Positions 40,466-51,455 of a DNA stretch of 64,000 bases are shown here, piece after piece. This stretch comes from Prorocentrum cordatum (Eukaryota > Sar > Dinophyceae > Prorocentrales > Prorocentraceae): NCBI GenBank assembly GCA_963575745.1, contig CAUYUJ010019947.1:90001-154000 (forward strand), given 5' to 3'. The position numbers and the translations under genes are program-made. The notes under the pieces are model-generated. The model was given only the letters and a program-made list of their open reading frames with translations. It was not told the origin of the DNA and did not search any database. The first letter of the stretch is position 1. The number at the start of each line of letters is the position of its first letter.

Positions 40466-40943
40466 GAGGTCCTGGCGGGCAGCCTGCCCAAGAGTCTGAG
40501 TCTGAGCGATAGCGGCCTCTCGGGCCGGGTTTCGCTGGGGACCCCTGGTTTCGTTGGGGGGGCTCCTTGCAAATTGGTTGGTTTTGCCTGATTCGGGCCC
40601 GGTTTCATTTGGGACGTCCTCACAATTCGCGTGGGTGTGCTTGATTAGGGCCATGGTTCGCTGCAGAAATCCTCACTATGTGTCTGGCTTGGCAACGTTG
40701 TCAGCCCGATTTCACTGGAGAGGCCCTCGCCGAATCCTTCGTGCAAGAAGGTGCGCACGAAAAGTCTTTACATGTTTGGGACATTCGAGACGCATTATCA
40801 TGATCCATTGCCCCGTCCTCCCTAATCGCAACCAATTATGCATGTTATGTGCTTCGTCGTGTTTCTCCTCCCTCCTCCCCGTCCACGTATCCTTTTTTCC
40901 CGCCCCCTCTTCATCCTCGTCGACCTCCGTCTCTATGACTAAT
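40466..40943. other. no gene recognised
   Basis: Non-repetitive DNA of lower GC than average, with no long convincing frame and no RNA signal. Confidence 0.4.
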
Positions 40944-42414
40944 ATCGGAGGTGGGGCGGGGGCGGGGGGCGAGATCGCAGTAAAACGGAAAGCCCCCCGC
41001 CGGGAAATCGGTTTCGGTTTCGCGTTCGTGCGCGCGGGCGAGGCGAAGCTGCGTGGGCCGGCGAGAGGAATGAACCCTCCTCTCGGGAGGCCGCGGACGG
41101 ACTCTTGGCTCCCCCCGGGCTGTTACGCGATGGCTGGGATTGTCGCGCCGTGGTGTCGTGGTGTCGTGGCGTCGTGATCTCGTGGTGCCGTGGTGTCGTT
41201 GTGTGGTATCGTGGTGTCGTGGTGACGCGATGTCGCGGTGTCGTGGTGTCGTGGTGTCGTGATGCCGTGGTGTCGTGTCGTATTGCCGTGGTGGCGCGGT
41301 GTCGTGGTGTCGCGGTGTCGTGGTGTCGTGTTGTCGTGGCGTCGTGGTCTCGTGGTGTCGTGGTTGGGTGTCGTGGGGTCGTGGTGACGCGGTGTCGCGG
41401 TGTCGTGGTGTCGTGGTGGCGTGGTGTCGTGATGTGGTGTCGCGGTGTCGCGATGTGTGGTGTCGTGGTGTCGTGGTGTGGCGTCGTGCTGTCGTGGTGA
41501 CCCGGTCTCGCGGTCTCGCGGTGTCGTGGTGTCGTGGTGTCGTGGTGTGGTGTCATGGTGTCGTGGTGTGGTGTCGTGGTGTCGTGGTGACGTGGCGTCG
41601 TGGTGACGTGGTGTCGTGGTGTCGTGGTGTGGTGTCGTGGTGTCGTGGTGTGGTGCCGGGGTCTCGTGGTGTCGTGGTGTGGTGTCCTGGTGACGCGGTG
41701 TTGCGGTGTCGTGGTGTCGTGGCGTCGTCGTGTGGTGTCGTGGCGTCGTGGTGGCGTCGTGTCGTGGTGTCGTGGTGTGGTCTCGCGGTGTCGTGGTGAC
41801 GTGGTGTCGTGGTGTCGTGGCGTCGCGGTGTCGTGGTGACGCGGCGTAGCGGTGTCGTGATGTCGTGGTGTGGTGTCGTAGTGTGGTGTCTTGGTGTCGC
41901 GGTGTCGTGGTGTGGTGCCATGATATCGTGGTGTTGAGTCGTGGTGTCGTGGTGTGGTGTGGTGGCATCGTGGTGCCGCGGTGTCGCCGTGTCGTTGTGT
42001 CGTGGTGGCGTGGTGTCTTGGTGTGATGTCGTGGTGTCGTGTTGTGTTGTCGTGGTGTCGTAGGGTGGTGTCGTGGTGTCGCGCTGTCGTGGTGTCGTGG
42101 TGTCGTGATGTGGTGTCGTGCTGTCGTGGTGGCGCGGTCTCGCGGCGTCGTGGTGTCGTGGTGGGATAGCGGGGCCCAGAGTCGGATGGATAGTGAGATT
42201 GATACGTAGTGAGATCGGTAGTGAGATCCAGAGTCGTTGCGTGTGCGTCTTCACCAAGAAGCATTGTCTCAGTCATCGCAGTTGTCATCAGTTCGTTCCT
42301 TCCGCCGCCCCCGTCCCCCGCCCCCGCCCCCCCCCCCTACACACATACACACACACACGCGCGCACACACACACAACCTCCTTACCACCCGAAGGGTTGT
42401 CGTATAGTATCAGT
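40944..42414 (+). mobile_element. composite dispersed element 4, copy B (TGGTGTCG core)
   Basis: Same left end as copy A (ATCGGAGGTGGGG, AAAGCCCCCCGCCGGGAAAT, GAGGCGAAGCTGCGTGGGC) and same right end (AGTGAGATCGGTAGTGAGAT, then CCTCCTTACCACCCGAAGGG and GTCGTATAG). The core, 41140-42165, is a kilobase of TGGTGTCGTGG-type 8-11 bp repeats. Open frames through it are translations of this array. Confidence 0.8.
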
Positions 42415-42813
42415 TGTCCATTCCACGGGGCGGAGCCGCGCCCCGACCGCCGACGACGAGGGCGTCGACGACTGAAGTGCGAGTTCGCACATGCCGCACG
42501 GGAAGTCCCCAGGAACCCCCCCCCCCCTCCGGCCCCCCCCACCGGGCCCGTAGAAGTATTGTCGGAAGTGCCACCAACGAAGCCAGAGCCCACGCGCGGA
42601 CTGCCTCTGCCCTGCGCCCCCCATCCTCCAACCCTCGCCTGATCCTCGTCTAGCCCCATCAACATTCTGGTCCTGCTGATGCTCACGATGCCGCCGCCCC
42701 TCGTCCTCCGCAGAGCGCTATGCTGGCTTTTTGCATCGCGCACACGGCTAAGCATGCGCGGCAGGACGCGTCTGCTCACCGATGGAAGTACCCATCCCCC
42801 TGAGCAGCGGAGA
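42415..42813. other. no gene recognised
   Basis: GC-rich spacer with a C-run (42520-42542). Several frames are open on both strands without recognisable domains. Confidence 0.4.
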
Positions 42814-44549
42814 CTAAGCAGGGACGCCCTTCAAGTCATTACGGGCCTCTGCCAATTCGTGCAAGAAAATGCTGGTCCACCGGTGCATGTGCTGCACCAT
42901 GTACTTGTACCTGTTCGTGACACGGAACGTCTGCTCGCAGATGGAAGAATTCACCCCCTTGAGCAGCGCGGCGTTCTCAGGTACATATGGGTGGCAATTT
43001 GCCAGGCACCACTCGTCCACGTGCCCTTTCGCGTGGAGGCGGTCCGTAATGTGATGCATCGCGGGGTATGCGAGCTCAGCCGCCGCCGCCGACTCATGTG
43101 CCCGCGCACCCGCGTACTTCCGGAGGTGGCAGGAGTCGTCGTGCACCGAGACGTTGAAGTCCATGATTCCCCGCAGCTCGGCAGGAAAAAGTACCTCTGA
43201 GACAAGCTCTCCGTGCCGTAGAACTCTTTCATGTGTAAGATGTACCCGTCCGGGTCGCACGCCACCAGCCCGCCCCCGGAGCGCTGCGCGAGCGATCGGC
43301 CTTTCACCGCTTCCTTGTGAGTCTGACACCCAGTCGCACGAAGCGCGGCCTCGTCGGATGCCAAAGTCACGTATCCGCAACACTTGGACCAGTACTCTGA
43401 CAGATCCGGCGCAGACCCGCTGCCGCTGTGGCGCACCGCCAGCCTCCGCTCCCCCGCGGACTACTGCCACTTGGTACGCCTGTGCGTCCGCCGCGTCGAG
43501 GAGCGCCTCCGTCTTGCGGTGCGCGACGACCTTGTCGGGCGCCGCTTGCTTGCCTCGCACGCGTCGGGCACGTTGCTCCTTGCACTGATGCTTCAGGCAA
43601 TGCCGACTACCTCTCGCGCGAGTCTCTGGGCACGAAATGGCCGTGAATTTCCCCAGCCGGCGCGAGTGAATGAGCGATGCCAGGGGTCGTCCGCAGACCC
43701 TCCACCGACGGAGCTGAGCATTGCCATCGAAAACAACGATGGCGTGGATCTTCGGCCTTCCGCCCATGCGCCTCTGCAGCATGAAATCCTCGTACCGCGG
43801 GCTGACGCTGACGGCGAGGTCGGCCGGGTCCATGGACAGGTTCACTTCTTTCTCAGGGACGCTCAAGCTCTTCGCTGCGTAGCGCTGGTGCGTGCGCACG
43901 ACGATGCGCCAAGCCAACCATGCCCCCCTCAACTTCTTCCGGGCTTCATGGGCACATCGGCGAGGCCGCCCGCCCGGCGCGCCGCGGCCCTGTGCACCGC
44001 GGCTTCGCCAGTGAAGGATGCGTAGTGACGCGCGAGGCGCTGGGTGCACTGCCGCAGCCACGCAGTCGTCGCGCCCCAGCCGGCCGTGCAGAAGAAGTAC
44101 TGCATCTCCGCGCCTTCCGGCCATGACCAGAAATGGTGCTCCGCGCCTGCCTCCGACTCGCTCCAAGAATTGTGCCAGACATAACGCCCAGACAGCCTGC
44201 ACTCCTTCGAGCGGCATCGCAAGGGCGTGTGGGTGACGCGCTGCCAGCCGTCGACGAAGAGCACTTTCGCGTCAACGCTCTTGGACGAGCACACCTGCAT
44301 GGCCATGTCGCACCCCGTGCAGATCCTTCCCGGGCACTGCGCGCACCTCTGGGGCGGCTGGAAACCCGCGGCCGCGTGCGCCGCGGCGACCTGGGGCGCC
44401 GCGCCGAGGAGCTCCGGGCAATGTGCTGCGAGCGCATCTGCAACAAGCTTCGCCGGTATCGTGCCCAGCTCGCCAGGCACCTGCAACGCCATGCCCCCTG
44501 CCGCGCCGACCCGCCTCCAGGGGCTTGCGCGCAGGCCGCCGCTGGGCAA
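42814..44549 (-). pseudogene. KDZ/CxC-type transposase-like gene, frame-broken
   Basis: In the first frame (44549 to about 43950) a Cys-cluster domain appears: CAQCPGRICTGC, LRCRSKECRLSGRYVWHNSW, EMQYFFCTAGWGATTAWLRQ and HYASFTGEAA. After a shift it continues KLRGAWLAWRIVVRTHQRYA, IHAIVVFDGNAQLRRWRVCG and CPETRARGSRHCLKHQC. After another (43436-43190) come TGCQTHKEAVKGRSLAQRSG, GYILHMKEFYGTESLSQRYF; and finally MDFNVSVHDDSCHLRKY, DRLHAKGHVDEWCLANCHPY, NSSICEQTFRVTNRYKYMVQ. The order Cys cluster, 'DGN' domain, 'D.CH', 'H.KGH...WC..NC.P', 'N..ICEQ.F' matches KDZ-related transposases with CxC domains. Three frameshifts, at least one beside a T-run, mean decay or assembly indels. The stop is at 42814. 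Confidence 0.65.
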
Positions 44550-44639
44550 TCGCGGCTCGCCCTCGCAACCTCTGCCAGCCCGCCCCTGTCTCGCTCCCGC
44601 CGTGTATTCGTATATATCTCTCTCGTTAAATAGTTATGT

Positions 44640-44777
44640 ATACAAACATGTATACATCTATGAAAAGGCGCGTGTTACTTCACATCTCTCTGTATAAATA
44701 TATGTATATATATGTATACACATATATATATATCGTTATCTCTCTCTCTCTCCCCCCCTTTGTCCCTCTCTCTCTTC

Positions 44778-44809
<32 letters not shown>

Positions 44810-44842
44810 CCCCATATGTTTGTTTCTCTCTCTCTATCTCTG

Positions 44843-44896
<54 letters not shown>

Positions 44897-45024
44897 ACCG
44901 AGGTCTGTATCTCGCGCCGTCTGCCCTACTTGCAGAATTGTTTATCCCTCTCCCTCTTTCTCTCTCTCTCTCTCTCTGTCTCTCTATCTCCCCCCCTCTT
45001 CCTCACCGTGACTCTCCTTCTCTC

Positions 45025-45121
<97 letters not shown>
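44640..45121 (+). repeat. AT dinucleotide spacer and long (TC)n microsatellite
   Basis: 44640-44735 is TATA/ATGTAT-rich; 44736-45121 is a TC/TCTG dinucleotide array with unique islands near 44895-44945 and 44995-45020. Confidence 0.95.
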
Positions 45122-45387
45122 GCCCCGCCCGACGGCTTGGGCCCCCCGCCCCCCGCCTCCCTCGGGCGACCGTCCAGCGCGGATGGGGCGGCCGGGCTCG
45201 TCAACGCGCGCTAGCCGCGCCCCCGCCGCCCCGTTGTTTTTTCCACGGCATCAATCTAATCGCGCAGTGCCAATGGCCCCCGCCGCCGCGGCCCCCCGTC
45301 GGGGCCCCGCCGACGACCAGCCCATGTGCACGCAGGGATCGCTAGCGCGATCGACGCGCGACCGCTGGGAGTGCACGAGCAGCAAAA

Positions 45388-48067
45388 CTACTCGCCTGGC
45401 GCGAGCGCGCCCGCAGCCTCCGCACTCAGGGAAGCGCCCCCCCCGGCGCGCGCGGGCGCGCCCGCTGCCGCCGCGCCCGGGCCGGCTGCGCCCCCGGCGC
45501 GCTCTTCGGCTGCGCCGGCGGCCGGGTCGGCAGCGGCCCCCCGAGCGCGCTTCTTCGGCGGCCTAGCCGACTGCTTCTCCGCTCTCTTCGACGCGCGCTC
45601 CATGTATGTCGCCAAACCCAACTGGCACATCTCCATGAGGCGGTTGTGGAACATGCCCGCGGCCGCCGCGTCGCCCTGCGGGGGTGCCTGCAGGTCGACG
45701 TATGAGTGGCCGCGGCGCTCGGGGACCTCTCGGGGGACATCAACTATCCGCCTCGCCGATCACGGGAAGCCCCCGCCGCCCCCATGGGCCCAGAATCCGC
45801 GCGCACGCCCCCCCGGCGCGACCGCGGAGGCGCGCGCGCCCCAATCCTGGTCCGGGGGCTGGCCGGGGCGCGAGCGCGATCGGTGAGGCGAGTTGGTTGT
45901 GGCCCATCCAGACCTCGGAGTCGGTGCGGTGCACGAACGTGCCGACGCGGTACTTCTCCAGGCCTGCGCGCATGACGGCTTCCCAGTGCGCCCTGCACAA
46001 TGCCTTCCTGGATCGCTTGGCCCCCTCGCCCGTCGACACCGCGGAGATGCTGTCGCACGCGTCCGGGCAGAAGACCCGTGCGCCCCCACGCATGAGCGTC
46101 TTCTTCATCACTTCTCGGTCCATCAAGATCACTGCTCCAACGTCGGGCCGCTGCACCTGCGCGCCCCCCTCCCCGTGCCCGACGTCCATGCTGGGCACCT
46201 CCGGATCGCCCGGCTTCAAGAGCATCAGCGGCTGCGCCGGCGCTGCCGCGGGCGCCCCGCCGCGCGGGGCTCCAGCGGGGTGGGCGGGGGGGTCGACGTC
46301 GGCTGGGGAAGTGCCCGCCCCCGTGCCGCCAGGTGCGCCCTCGCCGCCCTCGGGCTCCGGCACTGGCGGGGCCTGCGGAGTCGTCTGCGTCGCCTGCCAC
46401 TCGTCGAAGCCTGGGAGACCATTCGGGGGCATCGCTGCAAGCTGGCTGCGAGAAGCATTCTCCAGAGCCTGCGACGCCAAAGCGGCGGCGGCGCCCGCGT
46501 CGCCCGGCGCCCCCGCTTGCCAAGCTTTCCGGACATCGTGGCACAGGTGGATCAAGTCGAACCCCCGCGCGACGTGCGCCTCCTGAACGCGCAGGCACCG
46601 GTTGCGGAAGTCGACCGTGCCGTCGTGCTCGCCGACAGCGATCTCCAGCACCAATAGAGCGGAGGACAGCATTGCCAGGTGCCATGGGGCTGCCCCGAGG
46701 CGCGCCGCCTCCTCCGCGTCGCCATCGTCGCGCCGCACTGCGCACTCCGCGTTGAAGCAGACGCAGAGCCCCTTGTGGGCGAGCAGCGCGTCCTCGGCCC
46801 AAGGAGTGACGGCGTGCGGCGCCGAGAAGTACTCCAAGACGCGCTTCGCAAGCCTCTTCATGGTCATGTCCCCCGGGATGGGGGCGGCCCTGTTCGCGAC
46901 CCTGTACTCCGCGACCCAAGCGACTTCTCCCCGCTCGCCGTGCCGTTTCCGGAACCGCAGACGGCCGGCCGTGCCGTCCACGAGCTCTATCATGTAGCCG
47001 CTGGCATCAGGGTCGAAAGCGTCGTCCGCGTCGCCCTCGTCGTCGGACTCGTTGCCGCAGTCTGGGCGCCGCCGGGCCCGCTGGAGCTTCGCCCTGGCCC
47101 CCGCTGGCGCGGCGACTTCAGCCGGCAAGCCCAACGGGCCGATCATGCACATCAGCAACTTCGGCCACGCCCACGGCTTGAAAACCTCCCCGGTCCGAAC
47201 TTGCAGCCGGGCGGGTACCGGGGTGTGCGGCTCCACTGGGCGGCCAGTGACACAGAGCAATCGCTCTTTCGCTGCGACGTGGTTGGACCCAATGTCGCCG
47301 AGGACGCCCATGCTGATGGTTGGCGCGGCCGCCTCGCCGTACGCACCTGCGTTCTTCGTTGTGTAGCTCGCAGTGCCAGTCTGCAGGAGGCGGTTGAACT
47401 CGCCGGCCGCGTCTGTGACATCCAGTGCGTCGCCGCCCTTGCTTGCCGCGCCACCAGCGCTCACGAGGCCGATCAATCGAAGCATCTTGTAAGCCTCGTC
47501 CACGTTGATGAGAGTGCCAAAGTGCACTCGGCCCGGGCATCCGAGTTCGGCACGATTCCGTACTTGCCCCCAATCTCGCGCGCAGCGCTGGAATAACGCC
47601 GCGTTCGTGAAGGAAGTCAAGGTCGCCGAATTGACCTGCATGGGCGGCGGTCCCGCAGGTCCCCCCCCGAGCGCCCCTTGCTCTGCGTGGAGCCCGTCGC
47701 GCACGATGCCCTTAGCCCTGTCTTTGCTCTGCCCGTCGATCTCCTTAGACACTTCGTGCATGGGGCTGTGCGTGGAAGACTTCCGAGTCTGCGGGTAGTT
47801 GACATTGATCACGGAGAGCATCAAAGGACTCGCGGGGCCGGGGAAGACAGCGACTTTGGCACCGTTCGTGCACGCCACCAGCCCCGCCATGACGCTGAGG
47901 GCGTACGGGAACTCATGGTGGGATGCCCGGGTACTGTGGCGCAAAAGCACTTGCGCCGCGCGCGGCCCCAGTATGACCGCGGACTCGAATGCGCCGTCCA
48001 CGATGGCCCATGAGGCCCGCATCTCCGCGCGGTACTGGAGCTTCACAGCGGAGCCGAGCACGGGCAT
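45388..48067 (-). CDS. large protein with degenerate P-loop, one probable IR intron
   Basis: ATG 48067 opens a 775-codon frame, the longest intact non-repeat frame here. Near residues 91-98 is YPQTRKSS, where a Walker A would be, preceded by PLMLSVINVN; INVDEAYKML (187-196) suits Walker B. This pattern resembles DUF3987-type helicase/ATPase proteins, where an N-terminal 'conserved N/GxxxTGKS' precedes '(I/V)DE'. The Walker Gly residues are missing, so binding is doubtful. The C-terminal third is Pro/Ala-rich. The last 50 residues look like intron: removing 45744-45891 (148 nt, inverted-repeat ends) joins GHNQ to LDVPREVPERRGHSYVDLQ and runs to a basic tail (RASKRAEKQSARPPKKRARG), giving 843 residues ending at 45388. 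It lies 0.8 kb upstream of the KDZ-type transposase on the same strand, so the two may form one element. Confidence 0.6.
45744..45891 (-). mobile_element. probable intron with inverted-repeat ends
   Basis: Near its ends are CGCCTCACCGAT (45890-45879 on the minus strand) and ATCGGCGAGGCG (45760-45749), an inverted repeat with one mismatch in 12. The 3' end is GGATAG, an AG acceptor. The 5' boundary would be CAAC|TCGCC, not GT, and can slide by 1-3 bases. Removal restores a long protein-like frame. Non-GT donors and inverted-repeat ends are known for some dinoflagellate introns. Confidence 0.5.
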
Positions 48068-48165
48068 CTCTCAAGTCACTGGAGAAGAACCACTTGCACG
48101 TTCGCCGGTAGCGGCAGGCTCACCGAAATGCTCGGGCCAAACTCTGCGAGCGCGGCCCCGAGAAC

Positions 48166-48755
48166 ATTCGCAATTATGGTTGCGATTCTGGTTATGGCTG
48201 TGGTTCTGGCTTTGGCTTTCGTTCTAACTGCGGGTCTGGCCCTAGGCCTGACTGTGGCCTAGGTCAGGCGCTGGCTCGGTTTACGAATATGATTATGGTT
48301 ATGGCTCTTGTTGTAGCTGTGGCTTTGGTTATGGTTCTGGCCCTCGTTCTGGCTCTGGTTACCGTTCTGGATATGATTCTGGTTCTGGCTGTGGCTCCGG
48401 TTTCGGATCTGGTTGTGGTTATGGTTGTGGTTCTGGCTGCGGCCTACCTCTGGCTCTGGCTCTGGCTACCATTCTGGCCGCGGCTCTGGTGCTGGTTCTG
48501 GCTTTGGCTGCGGGTGAAGCTCGGTGTCTGGTTCTGGGTATGGTTCTGGCTGTGGTTATGGTTCTGGCTCTGGTTCGGGTTCCGGCTGTGGTTCTGGCTC
48601 TGGTTCTCGTTCGGGCTCTGGTTGTGGTTCAGGCTGCGGTTATGGCTCTGGATCTGGGTATCGTTCTGGTTCGTGATCGGGTTCAGGCTCTGGTTATGGT
48701 TCTGTCTCTGGTTATGGTTTTGCTCTGGTTCTTGTTCAAGTTGTGGCTGCCACAA
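48166..48755 (+). repeat. degenerate GGTTCTGGCTMTGG hexamer array
   Basis: About 590 bp of 6-bp units (GGTTCT, GGTTAT, GGCTCT, GGCTGT). It reads as (WLWFWL)n or (VLALVL)n in plus frames and (NQSQNH)n on the minus strand. No gene inferred. Confidence 0.9.
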
Positions 48756-49287
48756 GACGGTCCGAGTGAGATTCATAAGGGTTGGCACGGCGGCGGGATT
48801 TGCCGCAGGCAGCCGGTGTATGTCATGGTGAAACTGACGCCTGCCCTGACGACGACCACGACGACGAGGATGAGCGAGGGGGGGATCGCAGGCGGCGTAA
48901 AAAAGTGTTGCTTAATTCATTCCCTCAACAGTAGCGCTACCTGCTGCGGGCGCGCGGCTCAAACGAGACCCAACAAGTTGCACAGCTTTTCTTCCAAGGA
49001 GGAGGATGAGGGGGAGGACGGGGTAGGAGGGGGAGGAGGTACTTCTGTTAGAAGCATCGGCCAAAGCCTGAGAGCACCGCAAAACGTACGAGCGCCCTAT
49101 CGCCTATGATCACATTGTCGCTTGTGTGCACCTCCGTGCCTACGATCATACAACCCGGGTGCCCTGGGCCATGGGCCCCCGCTAGCAATCTAGTTGGCCC
49201 GTCAATCTGCGGGAAACGCCACAGCTCAGAAACCCTTGCTGGACACACTTCGCTTTTTTCTCTCGCAATGGGGCCTGCGACGCCCCG
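48756..49287. other. no gene recognised
   Basis: Mixed-composition spacer with a short GGA tract (48998-49040). No convincing coding signal. Confidence 0.4.
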
Positions 49288-49572
49288 TGCAACGGGGACA
49301 AAAGGGGGGCAAAAGGGGACAAAAGGGGAACAGAGGGAGCAGAGGGGGCAACATGGGGACAAAGGGGGGGGCAAAAAGAGACAACAGGGGACAAGGGGGA
49401 CAGAGGGAGCAACGGGGACAAATGGGAACGAACAGGGACAAAGGGGGCAGAGGGAGCAAAGTGGACAGAAGGGGGCAAAAGGGGACAGAGAGAGCAAAGG
49501 GGACAAAAGAGACAAAAAGGGACAAAGGGGGCAGAGGGGACAGAGGGGACACAAGGGGACAAAAGGACACAC
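49288..49572 (+). repeat. GGGGACAAAAGGGGGCAGAGG-type purine array
   Basis: Degenerate 8-11 bp units of GGGGACAAA, GGGGGCAGA and GGGAGCA. Open frames are its translations. Confidence 0.9.
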
Positions 49573-49842
49573 GTCGAACTTTTTCTGTGCGAATCTTCAC
49601 CCCTCATGGCTGCTCCGCGCCGCGGCTAAAGGATGCACCAAGAGGGCCGCTTCAAAAGGCCAAGAGGGCAGGCTCAAGCTGACAGCTGGGCCAAAAGGGC
49701 CACGCGCAGCCCCAAAAAATGATGCTCCCGTTAACTGATCCGAGAGGGCCGCCTCAAAAGACTCCGTCAAGGCTCCCTGCACCGAGGACCTGCTGCCATG
49801 ACCGAGCCAGCGCGCCGAGGCGGCTCATGCGATGAGCGCCCC

Positions 49843-50184
49843 CTAGCGCAGCCGAGTGACACCATAGCCTCCTCCTCCTCCCGCGCGCGCTGCTGGGGCA
49901 GCCGGGTGGGGTGCGGGCTGGGCGGCCACCTCTGGTGCTGGCGCTGGCGCGGGAGTCTTTTTGGGGCGCCCGGGCTTCCTCCGGGCGGCGGCCGCCTCAG
50001 CGCACCCGGGCAGCCGCAGGCACCGATCTGGGCCTTTTTTGCCGCAGATGTTGCAAATGGACTTTTCGCGCGGCGTGCTGACGGACGCTGCTGCAATATC
50101 TAACCCAAGGGCGAATTGGGCCCGAGAGTTGCATGAATAAAACGAGGAAGGAGGATTACAAGGTCCAAATGGTTCCAAAACCAT
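49843..50184 (-). other. small frame with Cys cluster and AT-hook-like motif
   Basis: The 113-codon frame from ATG 50184 reads STPREKSICNICGKKGPDRC, LRLPGCAEAAAARRKPGRPK and KTPAPAPAPEVAAQ. CX2C..C..C could bind zinc, and RKPGRPKK contains the Gly-Arg-Pro core of an AT-hook, a minor-groove DNA binder. The tail is Ala/Pro-rich. The first 25 residues look less convincing, so it may be a 3' exon. Its neighbours are repeats, so context gives no function. Confidence 0.4.
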
Positions 50185-50284
50185 TTCAGTCTATGCTAGA
50201 CGGATGGGGGAGGGTAGGGAGGAGGAAGAGGTTTTATTGACATAAAACGAGAGGGTGGAGAAGGAACTCGACACGACAAAACCC

Positions 50285-50445
50285 GTGCCCTCCTCCTCCT
50301 CCTCGCCCTCCCCTCCAAAACTGCTCTCCTCCTCTTCCTCCCCCTCCTCCCCCTCCTCCTTCCGTCCTCCTCCTCCTCCTGTTCCTTACTCTTTCCCTCG
50401 GTCCTTTCCTCCTCCTCCTCCTCCTCCTCCTCCTCCTCGGGGTTC
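50285..50445 (+). repeat. (TCC)n microsatellite
   Basis: TCC/TTCC-rich array ending in a perfect TCC run (50409-50440). Confidence 0.9.
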
Positions 50446-50624
50446 ACTGTGAGGGGGTTTGCCTCGCCCTCGAAGGACCCTGACATCTCAGCAGGTGTGT
50501 CCACGGACGCTCTATCCTGCGAGCTGTATTCGCACTTCAACTGCGGATGTTGTGGGAAGCGGGTCATCGCAACAGTCTCCTCGCGCGGGCAGTCTGGAAC
50601 GGCATGCTTGGCTTGCCAGCGACG

Positions 50625-50850
50625 CGCCCAAGACGGCTCCAAGAGGGGGTCCAAACGGGAGACCCGTACGGATATTTCAAGCCCTCGGCCCCGAGAGCCC
50701 CCCAGGAGCATCCGAGAGGCTCCCGAAAGGCTCCCAAGAGGCCCCAAGAGACCCCAAAAGGCCCCAAGAAGCTCCCAAGAAGCCCTCAGGAGGCCCCCAC
50801 GAGCCCCCACGAGGCCCCCAAGCGGCCCCAGGAGGCCTCCAAAATGCCCC
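50625..50850 (+). repeat. degenerate 10-11 bp CCAAGAGG-type array
   Basis: Units such as AAGAGGCCCCAAGAGACCCC and AAAAGGCCCCAAGAAGCTCC. Confidence 0.8.
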
Positions 50851-50941
50851 GTCCCAAGCACGCAACCAAGTGCCAGCGATGCCACAATATGGGCCGGCGG
50901 AATGAGCGAAGCGATTGAATGAAAAATCACGTCGTGCAGCA

Positions 50942-50945
50942 GCCT

Positions 50946-50980
<35 letters not shown>

Positions 50981-51065
50981 ATCCTCCTCTTCCTCCTCCT
51001 CCTCGTCGTCCTCCTCCTCCTCCTCCTCCTCCTCCTCCTCCTCCTCCTCCTCCTCCTCCTCCTCC
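50942..51065 (+). repeat. (TCG/TCC)n microsatellite
   Basis: TCGTCC units (50946-50985) then perfect TCC (51016-51064). Confidence 0.95.
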
Positions 51066-51125
51066 CCCCCACCCCCATCCTCCCCCGCCGACCGCTCCGC
51101 CTTTCGCTGCCACTCCGACCCGGCC

Positions 51126-51455
51126 GCCGGGCGTGCCCAACCTGCCCGGCCTGCCCGGCGTGCCTGGCGTTCCCGGCGTGCCCGGCGTTCCCGGCGTGTC
51201 CGGCGTTCCCGGCGTGCTCGGCGTTCCCGGCGTTCCCGGGGTTCCCGGCGTGCCCGGCGTTCCCGGCGTGCCCGGCGTTCCCGGCGTGCCCGGTGTTCCT
51301 GGCATGCCCGGCGTTCCCGGCGTCCCCGACGTTCCCGGCGTTCCCGGCCGGCGTTCCCGGCCGGCGCTCCCGGCGTTCCCGGCCGGCCTCCCGGCGTTCC
51401 CGGGGCTCCCGGCGTTCCCGGCGCTCCCGGCGCGCCCGGCGCTCCCGGGCCCAGG
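51126..51455 (+). repeat. collagen-like GTTCCCGGC minisatellite 4, longest
   Basis: About 36 units of 9 bp, GGCGTTCCC or GGCGTGCCC, often alternating as an 18-bp dimer. It reads (GVP)n in one plus frame and (GTP)n or (GNA)n on the minus strand. Confidence 0.95.

Noticed and set aside
40939-42288. 449-codon His/Thr/Arg-rich minus frame
   Set aside because: Translation of the TGGTGTCG array; no non-repeat coding sequence.
42814-44217. A single intact 467-codon transposase frame
   Set aside because: The frame is open, but its middle (about 43436-43190) and N-terminal parts are translated correctly only in other frames, so it is a frame-broken gene.
48289-48831. Possible membrane protein (WLWFWLWF repeats)
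   Set aside because: Hydrophobicity comes purely from the GGTTCT/GGCTCT hexamer array.
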